Notes: generated from the sequence alone by a model not told the origin. A stretch of 64,000 nt of DNA from Irpex lacteus (GCA_001986395.2 MQVO02000009.1:806001-870000), one strand, 5' to 3'. Shown: positions 20,857 to 33,997, counted from the first letter of the stretch. Translations and numbers: made by a program.

Positions 20857-23800
20857 TTGGATTGCGTAGGTGCTGGGCATTAGATAAGGGAGGAAGGGGG
20901 AGGAGAGAGAGCAGAGCAGTGGGTGTAGATCACGGCCGCCTCAGCTCTGCATGCAGGATTCTATCAAGCTCGATAATCGTTTGGTGAGCACCGCTGACAC
21001 CCTCAGGCGCTCCAATTCTCTGACGTCGTTCATGTGACGGGTGTCTGCGGTTCTAGTGATACCTAGCCCTCTTTAAAGTCTAGGCTCCGGAAAGCTCAGT
21101 ACCACTTCGACCTATGCGACTGTTTGAGACATTAGGATGATAGGCTAGTCCCAATATGGCATCCATTTCCGTCGCTCCTTGTGAACAGGTGGTTTTCTGA
21201 GGCCAATTGGTCATGGACATGAATTCCGCGTAATCGAGCCCTTGCCTAGTCCGTTGCAAACTGTGAGTAAAGCATCTTTGTGTCTATCCCTCTCATCATC
21301 TCGTCGAGGGAAATACGCCATTCATTTAGTTGCCAGAAAGATTATTCCCTGAACAAGGAGCTGCGGTAAGCACATTTCAACACATCACAACGGGAACCGT
21401 CTGATCACAATTCCATTGTCGTTACTCGAAGCTTTGTTGGTTGTTCGGTTCCACTACAAATTCGCTGGCAGGGATGGGCCGATCCGTCTATATACCCGTT
21501 TTGGTTGTTTTTCTCTCGCATTAATATCGGTTCACTTGCATTGTCTGCAGGCGTTTGCAGTAGCAGGTACCGAAGACAACAATATGTATGCAGATCAGCT
21601 GGCTGTTCGCATCGATGGGGTACTCAAAGTGTCGCAGCTGAGACGCGAAGATGTCCCCCGATACAGCTCGCCCCATTCCGTGTAAGCAACATCTCATCTA
21701 CCTCGTGTTATTCATACGACCCTATATCGACCCTCTACTAGGTTTAAACTTTTGTAGTGCTGCTCAGGGTACAGTACATATCCTCGGTGCGCCCAACCAC
21801 CCTCAGCTAAGAAGGTAAAGAGCCAAAGTTAACGCAATCGGACGTGTGGCGTTAGTAAATGTTACGGATCCTTACGATACTGCAGATGATGATCTGATGC
21901 GAAACGCACAAAGGCAAGTGGTATGACTAGTCTGGAAGCTTAGTACTAGCAATAGGAAGCAACGACCCTCGGTGTGCCCCTGAAGGTGCGTCATATGGTT
22001 CTTTTGGTGGTTTCTGTGGCCACTTGCTTTTGCTGATCGAAATACAAAGAAGACCTGGAAACCGGCGACCGCCGTAGATAATCTTTACGTCGAACCCACA
22101 AACATAAGGTATTCACCCGTGGCCTGAAGAACTCACCACAAACACGACTCGGAAGTCTGGCATATCGTAAACCTGAATTCTCTACATCTGATTCCGCGTC
22201 AACCATGCATTGAGGACAATGTTGACCACAGATCAACCCGGTGAACAACATGTCGTGAGAACGGCTTTTCTCTAAGTTCCGGCAGGCCCAAGTACGATGC
22301 TATTGCTGGCAAGACCATGGCCCATGACCACTCCTCTATGATATTGAATTGCGTTTGTTTATTGTTACTAGGTACGTACCATACGTTTTCTGCCTGTATC
22401 CCAACATATTAGCAACAAACTCAAGCCTTATCGTCATCATCTCTCATGTGGGCTTTGGCTACGCCTACTGTACTACCGTCTCGTGGAGGCCGAACACACC
22501 ATCGATTTCTCTCGCAAAGTCCGCATACTCTCAAAGTGGCATATCATCAAATATAGTGTTCTCAAGTCTCACGTTTCCGGCGGTACGTCCGCAAAGTCTG
22601 TAGACCCTGCTGTGAGTCCTCACGAGTAAGCAATTCATGAATCATGACGAGACACAAAGAAGATTTACAACCCACATCCTTCATACACGTGCCCTCATTT
22701 TATGCACAGCCTACCTTCTTCCGGTCTCTTCGACATGAGAATGAGCATTACGCCTGGCATCCCGCTGGCATCCCCACTCCAGTCCTTGTCCAGCTGAGTA
22801 CGCCTTGCGGCCACCTCAATACAATTCCGGTCAAAAGTTCGAAAGAAATCGAAGGTAGTTGACGAAAGGGCTCGCAAAGGTGAACCTGTCGGGTATTAGA
22901 ATGGTTACCGAGTGAACCTAGAACGGTGCGAGAATCACCTCGATATGGCAGACCAACGTTCCGGGATTCCATGGACCTGAGAATCTGTCCATCATGCTTC
23001 CTGAGAAGGAGCTCACGGAACATTCGCTCATTGAGGAGGACCATGTTGTCTCGATTGGGCAGTCACATCCGTCGGCCGCACAGGAGTACCGCAGAGGCCA
23101 CTGCTCAGCGATCCGCAATACACGAGAGAGGATTCGGTGAGAAAAACCTACTGCCCTTGCATCGCCCTCGGCATCATCTACAATCATGGCCTCAAAAAAT
23201 TTATATTTCTCATCCACATTCTTCCAGCCGTCCATTCTGTTCATTTGGAGGGTTGATTCTCCCGTCACACCGATGGACGTCGGAGCAAGCTTAGGCTATC
23301 CATGGGACTGCGGCATACGTCGACGATCGACCTGAGTTTTCTGTAAGCACTGCAGTCCAGCGGTATCAAAGGAAATACGCTCATGTATTGTTTGGTTCAG
23401 TCACATCGTGAAGAGGGGAGTTATGTTTAGTATGAGCGTTCCCGCTGTGCACATCCGAGTCGGTCCGACAAGCCTGGTGACTGTGCTCATGCTTCAAACA
23501 CTCTAGAGGGAGTTCTCCATCGTGATTAGTACTTTCCCCTCATACTGGAGGTTTCTATCAGGCCTGCAGTGGCGGAGCAGGAAAGGTATCTACGACAACA
23601 GGTTCATGGCGACGACTGCGCGGTGCGATACGTTACCGTCATGGTGCCACATTCTCCTGTCTCAGGAGTGTCCATAAACTCCAATTCCACGGTCGCGGGA
23701 CACCGCAGGTTTCAGTTCAGCAATCGATAGGAACCGTCCACCATTTCACCACGGTTCATTCTCCAAACTGCAGACCTACTACCCATAGTAGGCCGATATA

Positions 23801-24123
23801 CCGAATTACACCATATTGGTGGTCTATCGTATCTAGGTTGTCAAATGGAGGTCGAGTAACGATGATTTATATACAGTGTAGTTAAAGTGACGTAATGTTC
23901 TGAGATAATTAGCGATGTGTATGAATACCATACCAGAAAATGCGAAAGTCCAAACGATAGCCTGAGTCTATGGTACATGCGTGATGTGCAGCGTAAGCGA
24001 TAGCAGTGCGAAAGAGGTGCAAATGATGGTACGACGAGAAGTACTACTTGAGAGAAGATGAAGTGAATGGGATGTGAACATGGAATGACAGATGAAGAAA
24101 ACAGGTGGTAAGTCCGTCCGAGC
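20857..24123. other. Gene-poor stretch with exon-like fragments
   Basis: 3.3 kb without an identifiable gene. Plus-strand segments look protein-coding between plausible splice sites: ~21220-21270, ~21330-21364, 21550-21685, ~21760-21810, 22370-22600, ~22690-22855, 22921-23130 and ~23590-23728. They lack a recognisable family, and I could not join them all in one frame without stops. They may be an unknown multi-exon gene or a decayed one. No terminal repeats were found around them. Confidence 0.3.
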
Positions 24124-25336
24124 TCAGTGGTACTTCATGTATGGATACGCCAGGTGCCCATGTGGAGCCTGTGCTGCAACCGGCAGTGTAAATTCGCGCG
24201 ATGCCGTATAATATGCCTGCATTGTAGGGAACTATTGTCATTGTTTGAGAAAGAACGAGAATGCGAATATGAGACTACTCACGGCAAACGGATGAATGGG
24301 ATCTACGTGCTGTGACACGGCAGCTTGCCAGCCTTCGTCGTTCTCGGGCTTGACCAAGTGCGCCTCGGGGTATTGGTAAAGTGGTGTTTGGTTATGCGTG
24401 TACGAGACCGATTGGGCATAGTGCTCCGATGGAGTAGCCTGAGAGTATGACTGCGAGGTCGAAGTATGTTCGCGTACATGGTACTGCAAAGTGTTGGCTA
24501 TGGGCGCTGCAGTGGAGGGTGATTGACGAGATTCTGTGTACTCTCGGTCATCCGGAACTCTGAGGAATAATCGCAAGCAATGAGTAACTGCTTTCGATGT
24601 ATTATGATAACAGATATCTCACATATGACTCTTATAATGATCAACCTCCGTGGGATAACGCAAGCTATTAAAGCTATTAGAACCCAGAGAAACTGCTGTG
24701 ACGGGAATACTTACCCAGTGGATACAGAGTGCGGCGTTGCTTGCGGTAATGGAAAGTCGACGGGTTCTGCCTTCAGCCGGGAAGGGGGAGTGGATGCGAT
24801 GGAGGGACTGGCTGAGCCCCCGGTGGGAGCTTGTGTTACATCGATAGAGGGTGAGTGTGAATGCGAGGCTCGCGTATCACGGCGTGTTGTGCGCTTGCGT
24901 GTAGTCCCACCATCCGGCCACACACACTTTATTGCGTATGTTAGTGGTGATAACGCCATTCTCAAGGAAAACCTACATCTCTGCCGCCTGCTCGACATCT
25001 AGCACAATCTGGCTTTTCTTCATCGCACTTTGTTTGCTCTCAACGACCGGAATACATTTCTCAAAGTGCACGAGAGAGACACACCTTAACTTTCTTCTGA
25101 CGACAAGTCATACATCCAGTCTTACTTCGGGTGTACTTCGGGCGCTTCCGCTGAGACTGTTCAGGTTGGTAATACGTGGCCATCGCTAGGGAGCTGCTCT
25201 GAGGAAGTGCTGAGTCGTAATACGTATCAGAGTAGCCATGCTGAAGATGGTCTTGGCCACTGCATAGTATCAGCAATCGGCAATGCACATGACGCTTATG
25301 GGATACTTACTAGAGGTAGTGTACACTCTCTGCCAT
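24124..25336 (-). CDS. Small Zn(II)2Cys6 transcription factor
   Basis: A fungal-type DNA-binding regulator. Exons (minus) 25336-25311, 25259-25085, 25027-24977, 24926-24715, 24559-24283 and 24216-24124 give 277 residues. The binuclear cluster starts at about residue 55 and is complete: C-x2-C-x6-C-x6-C-x2-C-x6-C, read from CMTCRQKKVKC, CARC and the final CVWP. It is preceded by a basic stretch (QRKRPKYTRSK) and followed by a second basic run (TRKRTTRRDTR). The cluster is spread over three exons, with one intron directly before the third cysteine and one directly before the sixth. The rest is Ser/Thr/Pro/Gln-rich. There is no fungal-specific middle homology domain, so the protein is short for the family. 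The start MAESVHYLYGQDH uses a 26-nt first exon. Targets are unknown. Confidence 0.85.
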
Positions 25337-28300
25337 GCTTACGGAAAAGGTTCAGAGAAGGTAGGCCACTGGACGAGCGGGGGGATTCGAGAGTGGTGAC
25401 TTGACTGCTGAGGGTTTAATAGACACCAGTAGTGCTGTGTGCGGATCAGCGAATTATCGGGCGACGAATCTCTCATATATGAAGATCCACTTTAATCACA
25501 AAAAATGGCGAATTAATACTTCGCACCAAGTATTGGACAATCCCAGGTGTGCTTAGATTGAGGCAACGGCCGAGCGCGAGCTGGGACAGTGGAGAACTGC
25601 ATATCCGGAGTTCTATAAAGCTGCCGAAGTGACAGAACTATGAGAATATTTCATGTACAGTAACCTCGAGTCTCGTGCGGCGTCAGCCCTGAGTATAGGT
25701 GTGCATGGGAAAGGAAGGCTCGTCAGCAGAAGGGGCTCCGAAACGACTTGCAGCGCTCACCAGAAGTCGATAATTGGTAAAATAATGTTTAGACTGAGTC
25801 TTCCTGTCTTACGTTGTCCCACGAGAGCATGCCATGCTTTTGCAGTTTCGAACCTAACTTCATTAGGATATAAGCAACCCTCTTCGAGGGCCGTTCACAG
25901 ATCTTCCTCTAAGCCCGAGATTTTCCGGTCGCATCAAACGTTTGGAGAAACTCCATTAGACTCGTCCGCCGCATGCTACAAGATATCTGAGGGCGAAAAG
26001 CTTATTTGAGGAGGATTAATATAGCAGCAAGAGAAAGAACCTTTTCCACCGTCCGATTCCGAGCACGCCCAATATTAATGTGACTCGCCCTGCGAGGCTG
26101 AGGGCGGCCGCTCTGCGGACTGCCAGTGCGCTCTGGGATTATCAAAGAGGAACAATTGGCATCCCCAAGTTGATGACATGGTTACTTACGTAGACGGATT
26201 GCATCAAGGACGGTATACCGAGGCTATTGTCGATATTCGCGATTGCAGACTTGTGCAGAAACGGCCGTAACAGCGCTCCTTCCCATACAGGCGCTCGTGA
26301 TTCTATCGACGGATTTACTTGGCTCACTCAGACACGAGATCCTGAGCCTCAAAGGGTGAACTTGTCTACTCTGCGACAGGGAGACTAGGCTCACTGCGAC
26401 GTAAATAGCTATGAATGGGTTTCTCTTATTTACGGGGCTCCTGAACACCTCTAACTCTGGTACAGTGAAAGTGTTATATATTTTAATAGTAAAGCAGCAC
26501 ATAATATTGGAGCCTCGCTCAACCTGCACCCTAGTAGCTACCAAGTTGTAGTGACTGGCCGCGGCGAAGATATCATGGTGGCTACGCACCTCATCATCAT
26601 CATCACAGTTTTGCATCGGAGATCTCCATTAGGCTCATAAACGTTTACACTCCCATCTCAGCATGGGAGACGCGCTGGGGGTCTTGATGTATCCGATAGT
26701 TTACGACCGGAGCAACGCAAGACTTACGCAGGCTCTCTAGATCGTCGTCCCGGCTCCTTGTGCTACTCATAAGAGATATTGGTTTTGTTCTGTTGAGTAT
26801 AATGGTCTCCTCAGGTAACACGCCAGGGTATCATCATATCGCCGTACTACGAGCGTCATGAGATTACTTATCATGCGTGTGGTTCCGGCCCCCGATGATT
26901 GTAAGTCTTCTCCCCTGAGTGGCCCCCAACAGATTGACTAAACTTGACCTAGCCTGTAATGGCTTCTTTTCCTCGACCTTCAGCTTGCCTCTTTTGGCGA
27001 CGGCGTACTATTCCATGACATGTCATATGATGATTCCGAGTTGGATTTCAGCAGGCTCTATCTGCGCAGAATAGAAGGGCAACAACGTGTCAGCTGCAAG
27101 CCCCTTCTTGCACGCACGAATGTCCACGAAGACGTACTGAGATGCATGTAGAGCTTGTTTGATTACCGGAACGGCAACTTCGGGTGTCTGTCAGCATTAT
27201 AATCGACCAATAGCGATGGTTCGTTGGCCCTCAACACGCCCCAGCTGCACCCTTGGTACGACTCCCGACTTGTTTGTGCAGAGATCCGAGTACTGAACGA
27301 CGCTGCCGCTTTCCTGTCTCTCAGTCCTTCCATGCGTTTAGTAGAGCACCTTCCGATGTTACCATAGCAAATAACTATTTGTTTTAGGATCAGCTGGGTT
27401 TCGAAATAGTCTAGTTTCTCCTGTTTCCCTGGAGTCCCATCTTCAAGAGGTCGATCGGTAAAACAGATCGGGACGATACCTTTAAGCAACACTCTCGCGG
27501 AAGCAAAATAGCGCGGACATAACGGGGCTAAGGGTTGGCTGTAACTTTGGCGCATCAAGTGAGAGGGCGGAGAGGCGGAGTTGAATACCGGACACAACTG
27601 TTCCTTCATATGTTCCGTCACTACTGGCATGAATTTGGAGCAGCCCTAGTGTCAGTATAACGATGGCTTTCCCGTACGAATACAAGATCAAATCGGATAC
27701 CCACAGAATCCGCCAATATAGTATGTATGAGGGCCCGTAACTGGTATTGCCGGCTTGAACTTGATAATTGAACGCAGAGCGGACTTCAGTCTAACACAGC
27801 GGTTCGGAGTCGGGTGCTCCTACCAGGTCAACGGCTCAGGCAGCTCTTTGATGTCGGTTCGCCAAATTTGAGGTTTGTACCGATCCTTCGTGAAGTCTAA
27901 AGCGTCGCGGGCTCGCTTAGCACGTTTAGATAGCCTTTTTGTCACGGTGTAAACGAAAGGCGAACAATCCTATGGCAGTGATAATAAGTACGTCGACTCG
28001 TAGGTACCCGTGTCTGGTAGCAATGACATCACAGAGGATCAACCAGAGGCTGTGGTTAGCTTTGACCTAGGCAACCCTGGCTTGGACTGTAGACCCGTAC
28101 AATGATCTGCATCCCGAGCACAGGTGCATAACATTAGAGAAAGAAGCTGACGATTGGTTTTCCGTGGCATAGTTAAAGCCAGCTGAACTGCTGTATGAGA
28201 GCCCCGGGAGAGCGGTAGTATGTGGCGTCTTCTTGGTTCAATATCAATCTCCCAGTGCTTCCACCGTGACCGTCGTCATGGCCAGTCCGTGTGGGTCCCA

Positions 28301-30000
28301 CTCATAGAGACAGGCTAGCAAAGTGCTAAGTAAAGGAACTGCCATTAGTACCACCGACTGAGGAGTCGCAAAAAATGCCTGCTGGCACTGGCAATGACGC
28401 CCTTGTAATTGATGGTGCGAACCCGAGATAATAGTGTACGTACTCGATGATATATGTCAGCTTATCCACCCTTGTGCAGGCTACCATGCGTCGTAACCCT
28501 ACCGTGTTGATCGCAATGCTGGGCAACTCCGAGTCGCGGAACCATACTGTTTTGTTCTGGTGTCCTGCATCCCCAGCGGGCATCAAGGTCAGTCATAAAC
28601 TGTCAGTGGAAGTTTGGGGCTCACTCGATTCTCAGGAAACGAAGCGCATCGTTTCCGTCACACCGCACTGGCAGAATACACTTCGGGGGTCCGTTCCCGT
28701 TCCCCACAGCGGTGTCTTCGAAATCGTAGGCAACAATGGAGCAACTTTGCACCGTCCTGTGGAGGCCCTTCTCTCCGCCCAAGCTTCATCGCGTCCGTAG
28801 GTGTATCCAACAGAAGACACGAGGTGGCCAAGACAAACCTTGTTGCTCACTATCAGCCTTACCTTCATGAAGATGATGCAGCGATCTATGAGGTGGCGTC
28901 AGTCTAAAGTTCTAAACCGTAGAATTCAATCACTTGATAGACACACTAGAAGGGGAAATTCCAAGACCTGCGGAGATTGTGGCCACCTGAGAAGTACCAT
29001 AGCACCAGCTCTCACATGTCCGCAGCGCACTGTGATACGGGATCCCAAGTATCCCCTTCAGCTGCACTAATGCTGAGAAGCTGAAATTATGCACGTCTCC
29101 TGATGAAGTGGAATAGTATGTCCTGGCTCACATTGGCCGCCGCGCCGCCATACTCCTTGCACGTTTCATTCGGAATACACGTTGATACTAGTAGCAGGGC
29201 GGCAGCTCCGAGAAGGATCTCTGATAAATGCATGTACCGATATCGTGAGGGGTGTTTATTCGCAGATATGGAAGTAGTCCCATTGAGTCTATCGTCCCAT
29301 CGATACGCACACAGATAGTGTCCAACGTATTACGTCTTAACTGTACATTGAACGGTGCCAGTGTTTTAGTGTTATTTTCGCACAAGATGCTGTGTAGGAG
29401 GCGTACTGTTCGAAACAAGGACCTTCGTGATCGTTGCCTTATTTTCCACAATCTCATGCTGCGCTTCGGTCTTGAGGCCATCCATTCCTCAGATTCTTGC
29501 TCCATGAGAGTGAAGGCACGCTTACAATAGGAGTAAAGTCAGCGCTGCCTCCGATATTCCATCTGGCCGAGTTGCGGCTTGTCTGTGGCACTGCCTATGA
29601 TTCGCTGGGCGCCCCTGGCGGTGCGAAAATAAGGTTTGTGAGCTGCGACCCTGTGCAACGCAGTTCCGTTCCGCGTGTAAAAGGTACTTGCGGCACCCAC
29701 CGTGATAGAAATATTCACCACTTTCGAGACGGAGAAGAACCTTCCTTTTGTTCTGTTGGTCGAAACAGGGACGGAACGGCGATCTGACATAAGAGTATTG
29801 AGGTGTGAATGAGGGCTAACCTTGCGCTTTCCTATATCGGTGACGTTCGGATGTTGTGTGGACTCAGCTGGTGTACCACTAGCACGTCAAAACGTTCATT
29901 TCTTTACTTTTCTGAGTAAGCTCATCACCATTTAGATCGTTATAATATTGCACATTTAGGAGTGACGAAGGTACGGATGACGATGCTCCGGTAAGAAGCT
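25337..30000. other. Gene-poor region
   Basis: 4.7 kb with no gene I can support. Open frames exist (27163-27630 minus, 28447-28800 plus with 28326-28586 antisense to it, 29188-29505 minus), but none has a family motif, signal peptide or splice-consistent extension. Paired frames on both strands suggest chance. No terminal repeats, reverse-transcriptase or transposase motifs were recognised. The region may be old decayed sequence. Confidence 0.4.
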
Positions 30001-31895
30001 TCAGGGCTTCACGAAGAGGTCCGTGAACTTATCAACCGGCAACTTCGAGAGCGAAGCCGAGTCGTTCACGATGTCCAGGATCCTAGAAGACGCAATTCAG
30101 TATGATTATAGGTTGGGAAGCGAACAAGGCTTACTTCTTCTGGTGCGCCTCGTCGAAATGAGGGGCGATGTGGTTCCTGAACTTCGCGAGGAGCAACGGG
30201 GTACCTTCGGCTCTCCTGCGTTTGTGACCAACAGGGTACTCGACCTCAACTTCATCAAGCACAGTCCCGTCGTTCAATTCAACTGTGAGTGCGTTGGAGA
30301 TGGACCGCTTCGAGGGCTCATGATAATCGACGCTGTATGTCTTCTCCTCGACACAGGTGATCTTAGCGCGAAGAGCATCGATACGGGGATCAGCGGCAGC
30401 AGCATCGGTGTAAGAGTTCGACGTAAGCTCGCCGAAGATGAGTGGGTAAGCAACCATGTAGTTAATATCGTGGCTGTGAGTTGTGTGTATGAGTCTCACG
30501 CGCCGCAAACGTAAAAGACAATGAGTTTACTCACTCCCGATCGGCAAAGTTGTCCAGAGGGCCCTTCTTGTTGATAATTCTCATTGCAGCCTCTTGCGTA
30601 CGGATACGGATGCTCTTAATGTCATCTGAGCTCTTGCCCAAACTCTTGAGCTTCGCATGGATGATATGAGCTGCTTCCACGGCGGTCTGCGCGTGGAACT
30701 CCGCAGGGTATGAAATCTTGAATAGTACGTTCTCCATGATGTATGACGTGTAAGGCATGGCAAACTCGAAGGGCTTGTTCTATCCCATGAGAGAAGAGAA
30801 GGAAGAAATTTTTAAGTTTTTCAAAAACCATGGTTCAACAGTACAAAATTTGACGAACCTTGAACAGGACATCGTAGAAGCCCCATGTCTTTGCAGTGAG
30901 AACCGATGGCAGACCCTGCTCGCCCTTCTTGACAAGGTAAGCCAGGTTGACTGCACGCGAGCAGGCGTCACCGGCCGCCCATGACTTGCGCGACCCAGTG
31001 TTGGGCGCATGACGGTAAGTTCGCAGAGATTGGCCATCTACCCAGGCCTGGGAGATAGCATCGATAGTCTGGGCTCGATCCAAACCGCTGTGGGCAATCT
31101 CTCAGCCTTTGTTCACGGATCCTGACAGTATAAACTTACAGCAGTTTTGAGACAACAGCCGTGCTGGCCACCTTCACAAGCACGACGTGGTCAAGGCCGA
31201 CCCGGTTGAAAGAGTTCAGTAGAGCAAGCTGTCCCTGGATCTCGTGGGCCTTAATCATGCCTTCCAGGACATCACGGACGGTCAGGGGTTGACCCTGCCG
31301 TGCAAGGTGGTCGGCGACGGCAAGAATAGCACCGAGATTGTCGGAGGGGTGCCCCCATTCCGCAGCAAGCCAGCAGTCATTGAAATCGAGCCAACGAATC
31401 TGCGTGCCGATGTTGAAAGCGCCTCGAACGGGGTCAACCTGGTAATTCGTCCCAGGGACCTTTGTGCCTGCACGACTCCGTCAGTTATTGTCCACAAGGG
31501 GAGACCGGGTTCATACCATTAGGAACAACTGTGCCTTCAACTACAGGACCCATCAACCTTGCACACGCCTCGAACCTAAGCCCTTCCAAGCCACAACCGA
31601 TGGTGTCAATCAAGCATAGTCTAGCCGTCTCGAACGCGAGTTCCGAGTCGATTTTGTAGTTGTGTACGTAGTCGGCAATGTCTTGAAGGACCTGGTCGGG
31701 TTCAGGACGAACAGCACTCTCGGCGGTGTGAGACATGGCGCGAACTCCCAGTTGAGATAGATGAGCTGAAGCAAGAACCTTGCGATTAATCAAGGATGAT
31801 TTCGCGATAGGGATAGCGGCACGAGTGTAAAGGCGCGGAAGGATGGCTCTTGAGCGCAGGGTCCGTGGTGCGGCCGAACGAACTGTAGACAGCAT
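30001..31895 (-). CDS. 2-Methylcitrate dehydratase (MmgE/PrpD family), mitochondrial
   Basis: Dehydrates 2-methylcitrate to 2-methyl-cis-aconitate in the methylcitrate cycle, which disposes of propionyl-CoA in mitochondria. Exons (minus) 31895-31517, 31467-31140, 31087-30859, 30779-30535, 30473-30135 and 30082-30001 give 533 residues. The N-terminal ~45 residues are rich in Arg, Ser and Ala and lack acids ([20 protein letters not shown]), typical of a mitochondrial presequence. Family hallmarks seen: [64 protein letters not shown], and [18 protein letters not shown] followed by [14 protein letters not shown]. The length fits fungal PrpD. One intron uses a GTTCGT donor (30858), as does one in the adjacent SNAPC3 gene. 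No other methylcitrate-cycle gene is in the window. Confidence 0.93.
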
Positions 31896-32261
31896 CTGGG
31901 CGTGCAACGGCGAATGTCAGCTCCTCGTTGTGACGAACGTCGAGCTCGTCGCTTTTAAACCTCGACTCGTGCCGTTGTACCCCGCATTATAGCGTCCGGC
32001 TAACCCCAGACCCGGTGCCGGTGTAGAGCGGGGTAATCAGTCGCTGGTGCACAACGTCGTACGAGTCGGCCGACGCAGCGGACAAAAGTCAGTCGAATAA
32101 ATTGAGTCGAAGCTGGTGAGCGTTGCAATTGCTTTCGCCCGATACAAGTTTCGAAAGTACTTCTACGGAGATATTTCCAACTCTCTACCACTATCTCCAT
32201 GAGTCCGAGCACGAAGAATTCCACTAGCATGCGATGTGAGGACCTCTGTGAGATCTACAAT
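31896..32261. other. Intergenic region between PrpD and SNAPC3 genes
   Basis: 366 bases holding the PrpD promoter and the SNAPC3 3' flank. Nothing else was seen. Confidence 0.5.
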
Positions 32262-33997
32262 TCAACCTCCCCACCCTAGCTCATGTTTAGGTAGAGGGAC
32301 TACTGAAACCTTGTGCGCATCTTCTGGTCGCGGATTTCCCATCCATCTCCAACAAGGCGCGCAGATCACGAACGGGCTCTCCCCGAGACGTATGTCACCG
32401 CACACAGCATAAACTGCCGGAGCTTTACTGCATGCTCGACATGTGTCCAGAAGAGGCGGAGTCATTTGAGTTGTGAGCGGAAATTTTGATAACGGCGGGT
32501 CAGAGCTGTGGTGCAGTCTACAGACAGATATCAGCCAGTCAGCATGCAGATGGAGTTGTTACAGCTAAAACCAGAACGTTAGGCCGCATTTTTTCTTACA
32601 CACATAGAGCGGACCACGAAAAACCTCCGGCCGTTGGGCCAGGCGTGAGCTGGAGCGAATGGGACGCGTCGAAGCTCTGCGGCAGCAGTGCCGCCATCAT
32701 CCCGCCAAGTCCGCCTATGTGTAAATTGATGGCAAGTGGCCTAACGTTCTGGTTTTAGCTGTAAGACGTACCGTATGTGCTCGAACACAATATAGTGTTC
32801 GCAATCACCAGCGTGAAGGAGCCAATATGGTTTATGTAGTCGGATGGGGAGAGAGACTAGAGTAGTGTCATGCATGACAGACCCTTTCGTAACTTTCGGA
32901 ACACTCATCCTTGGTAATGACTTGAGATGTTCTACAAGTTTACTAAAAGAAGATTTGCAGCTTAGTAACGCAATAGCCACACTGAGAATAACTTCACTTA
33001 CTCTGAATAATCCTTTTCGGATTGACCATCCCCATACGCTACACCCTCGATGCAGATGACTGCGCCAGTGCTTTCGCGCTTGGCAGGTTCCTTCCAGCTC
33101 GTAGTCCCATCTCCGTTAACGACTTCTTCAGGCATTTCATTCGAAGTGCACGGGATTGCGTCGAACAGATCGCCCAAGCTCTGAGATGATGATAACACAT
33201 GCTGAGAGGAACGGCTTAGCAGCCGATGCCCCCATGATAATGTATTGTGAACTGTGGCGAAGACGAGGGCTTGGTGTTTCTCGTCCGATACGCCTCCGAA
33301 GGCTAGCGCTTTCTAAGTATTGCTGTCAGTCCTGAGAGAGTATGCGTGCATCGTCAGGTAAGACGTACCGTTTCAATCAACGTGTTATGATCTGCCTGCT
33401 TCGGTGGACGAATGAACACAGCAGAGTTCATAGTCAAGCTAATCGCAGAATATCAACTCTGGCGGTTGTTCAGCGTTGCAACAGCACACTCACGGCCAAC
33501 TCTCTAATGGGACGCCATCCAACTGCTCTTGCAGAGCTTGTACGTCGGGGCTGTTTATGTAGGCCTCCTGCAAAGCCGTTCTCTTACGCTTTCTCTTACT
33601 CGTGTTCGAAGCATGTTCCAGGATCGTATGTACGCCATCTTGATATGACTGAGTAACATGTGCCGTAAGTCTTGGATTCTGAGTCACGGAATGTAGCTGG
33701 TCCCGAAGCGCATCGACACTGGAACAAGTGATCGTTTTCAACACTTCGTGCTAAAATGGGGAAGGATAAAAGAACGAACCTACATTCAGTCTCTATGTGG
33801 GACCGTGTCTCTTCCTGAATCGCTGCCCATTCAGCCTGAATTTTTCTAGCTTTATCATTCTCCGAAGACGTTCCCACTGAACTCGAACCCTGTTGAAATT
33901 CGGCTGTAGAACTGAGAAACTGGGCGATGTCAACCGGTTCTGAGGCCGGTCCAAAATAGTTCTCGTAGCCTTGGCCCTGCCCGATATTCAAGCTCAT
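32262..33997 (-). CDS. snRNA-activating protein complex subunit 3 (SNAPC3/SNAP50 family)
   Basis: In animals and plants this subunit binds the proximal sequence element of snRNA genes and recruits Pol II or Pol III. Exons (minus) 33997-33780, 33718-33494, 33438-33369, 33312-33002, 32942-32772 and 32517-32262 give 416 residues. Family hallmarks: SLGDLFDAIPC, then AVICIEGVAYGD (the 'FFFIEGVFYND' position), HAGDCEHYIVFEHIR (the 'C..GNCEH..V..DIR' position), and the C-terminal zinc finger with CRAC and CAPCWRWMG. The gene starts 223 bases from the divergent Taspase1-like gene. Its last intron (32518-32771) is 254 nt because a 206 bp inverted-repeat element sits 5 bases inside the donor; without it the intron would be about 48 nt. 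The first donor is the unusual GTTCGT. In-frame sequence continues upstream of 33997 across a possible extra intron, so the start could be further 5'. Confidence 0.82.
32559..32764. mobile_element. MITE-like element with perfect 27 bp terminal inverted repeats
   Basis: The left end 32559-32585 and the right end 32738-32764 are perfect reverse complements over 27 bases. An imperfect second inverted block continues inward (around 32596-32613 against 32709-32724). The total is 206 bp with no coding capacity. It lies wholly in the last SNAPC3 intron. If the outermost TTA/TAA is read as target DNA, the element is bounded by TA on each side, as expected for Tc1/mariner-like insertion, but TA is palindromic and so ambiguous here. 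Confidence 0.8.

Noticed and set aside
22748..23268. Overlapping minus-strand frames of about 100 codons
   Set aside because: Overlap each other and a more coding-like plus-strand segment; no start, splice support or family.
28326..28800. Open frames on both strands of about 86 and 117 codons
   Set aside because: Each excludes the other, and neither extends by splicing or resembles a known family.
30023..30514. 163-codon plus-strand frame
   Set aside because: Antisense to the PrpD 3' exons, which carry clear family motifs.
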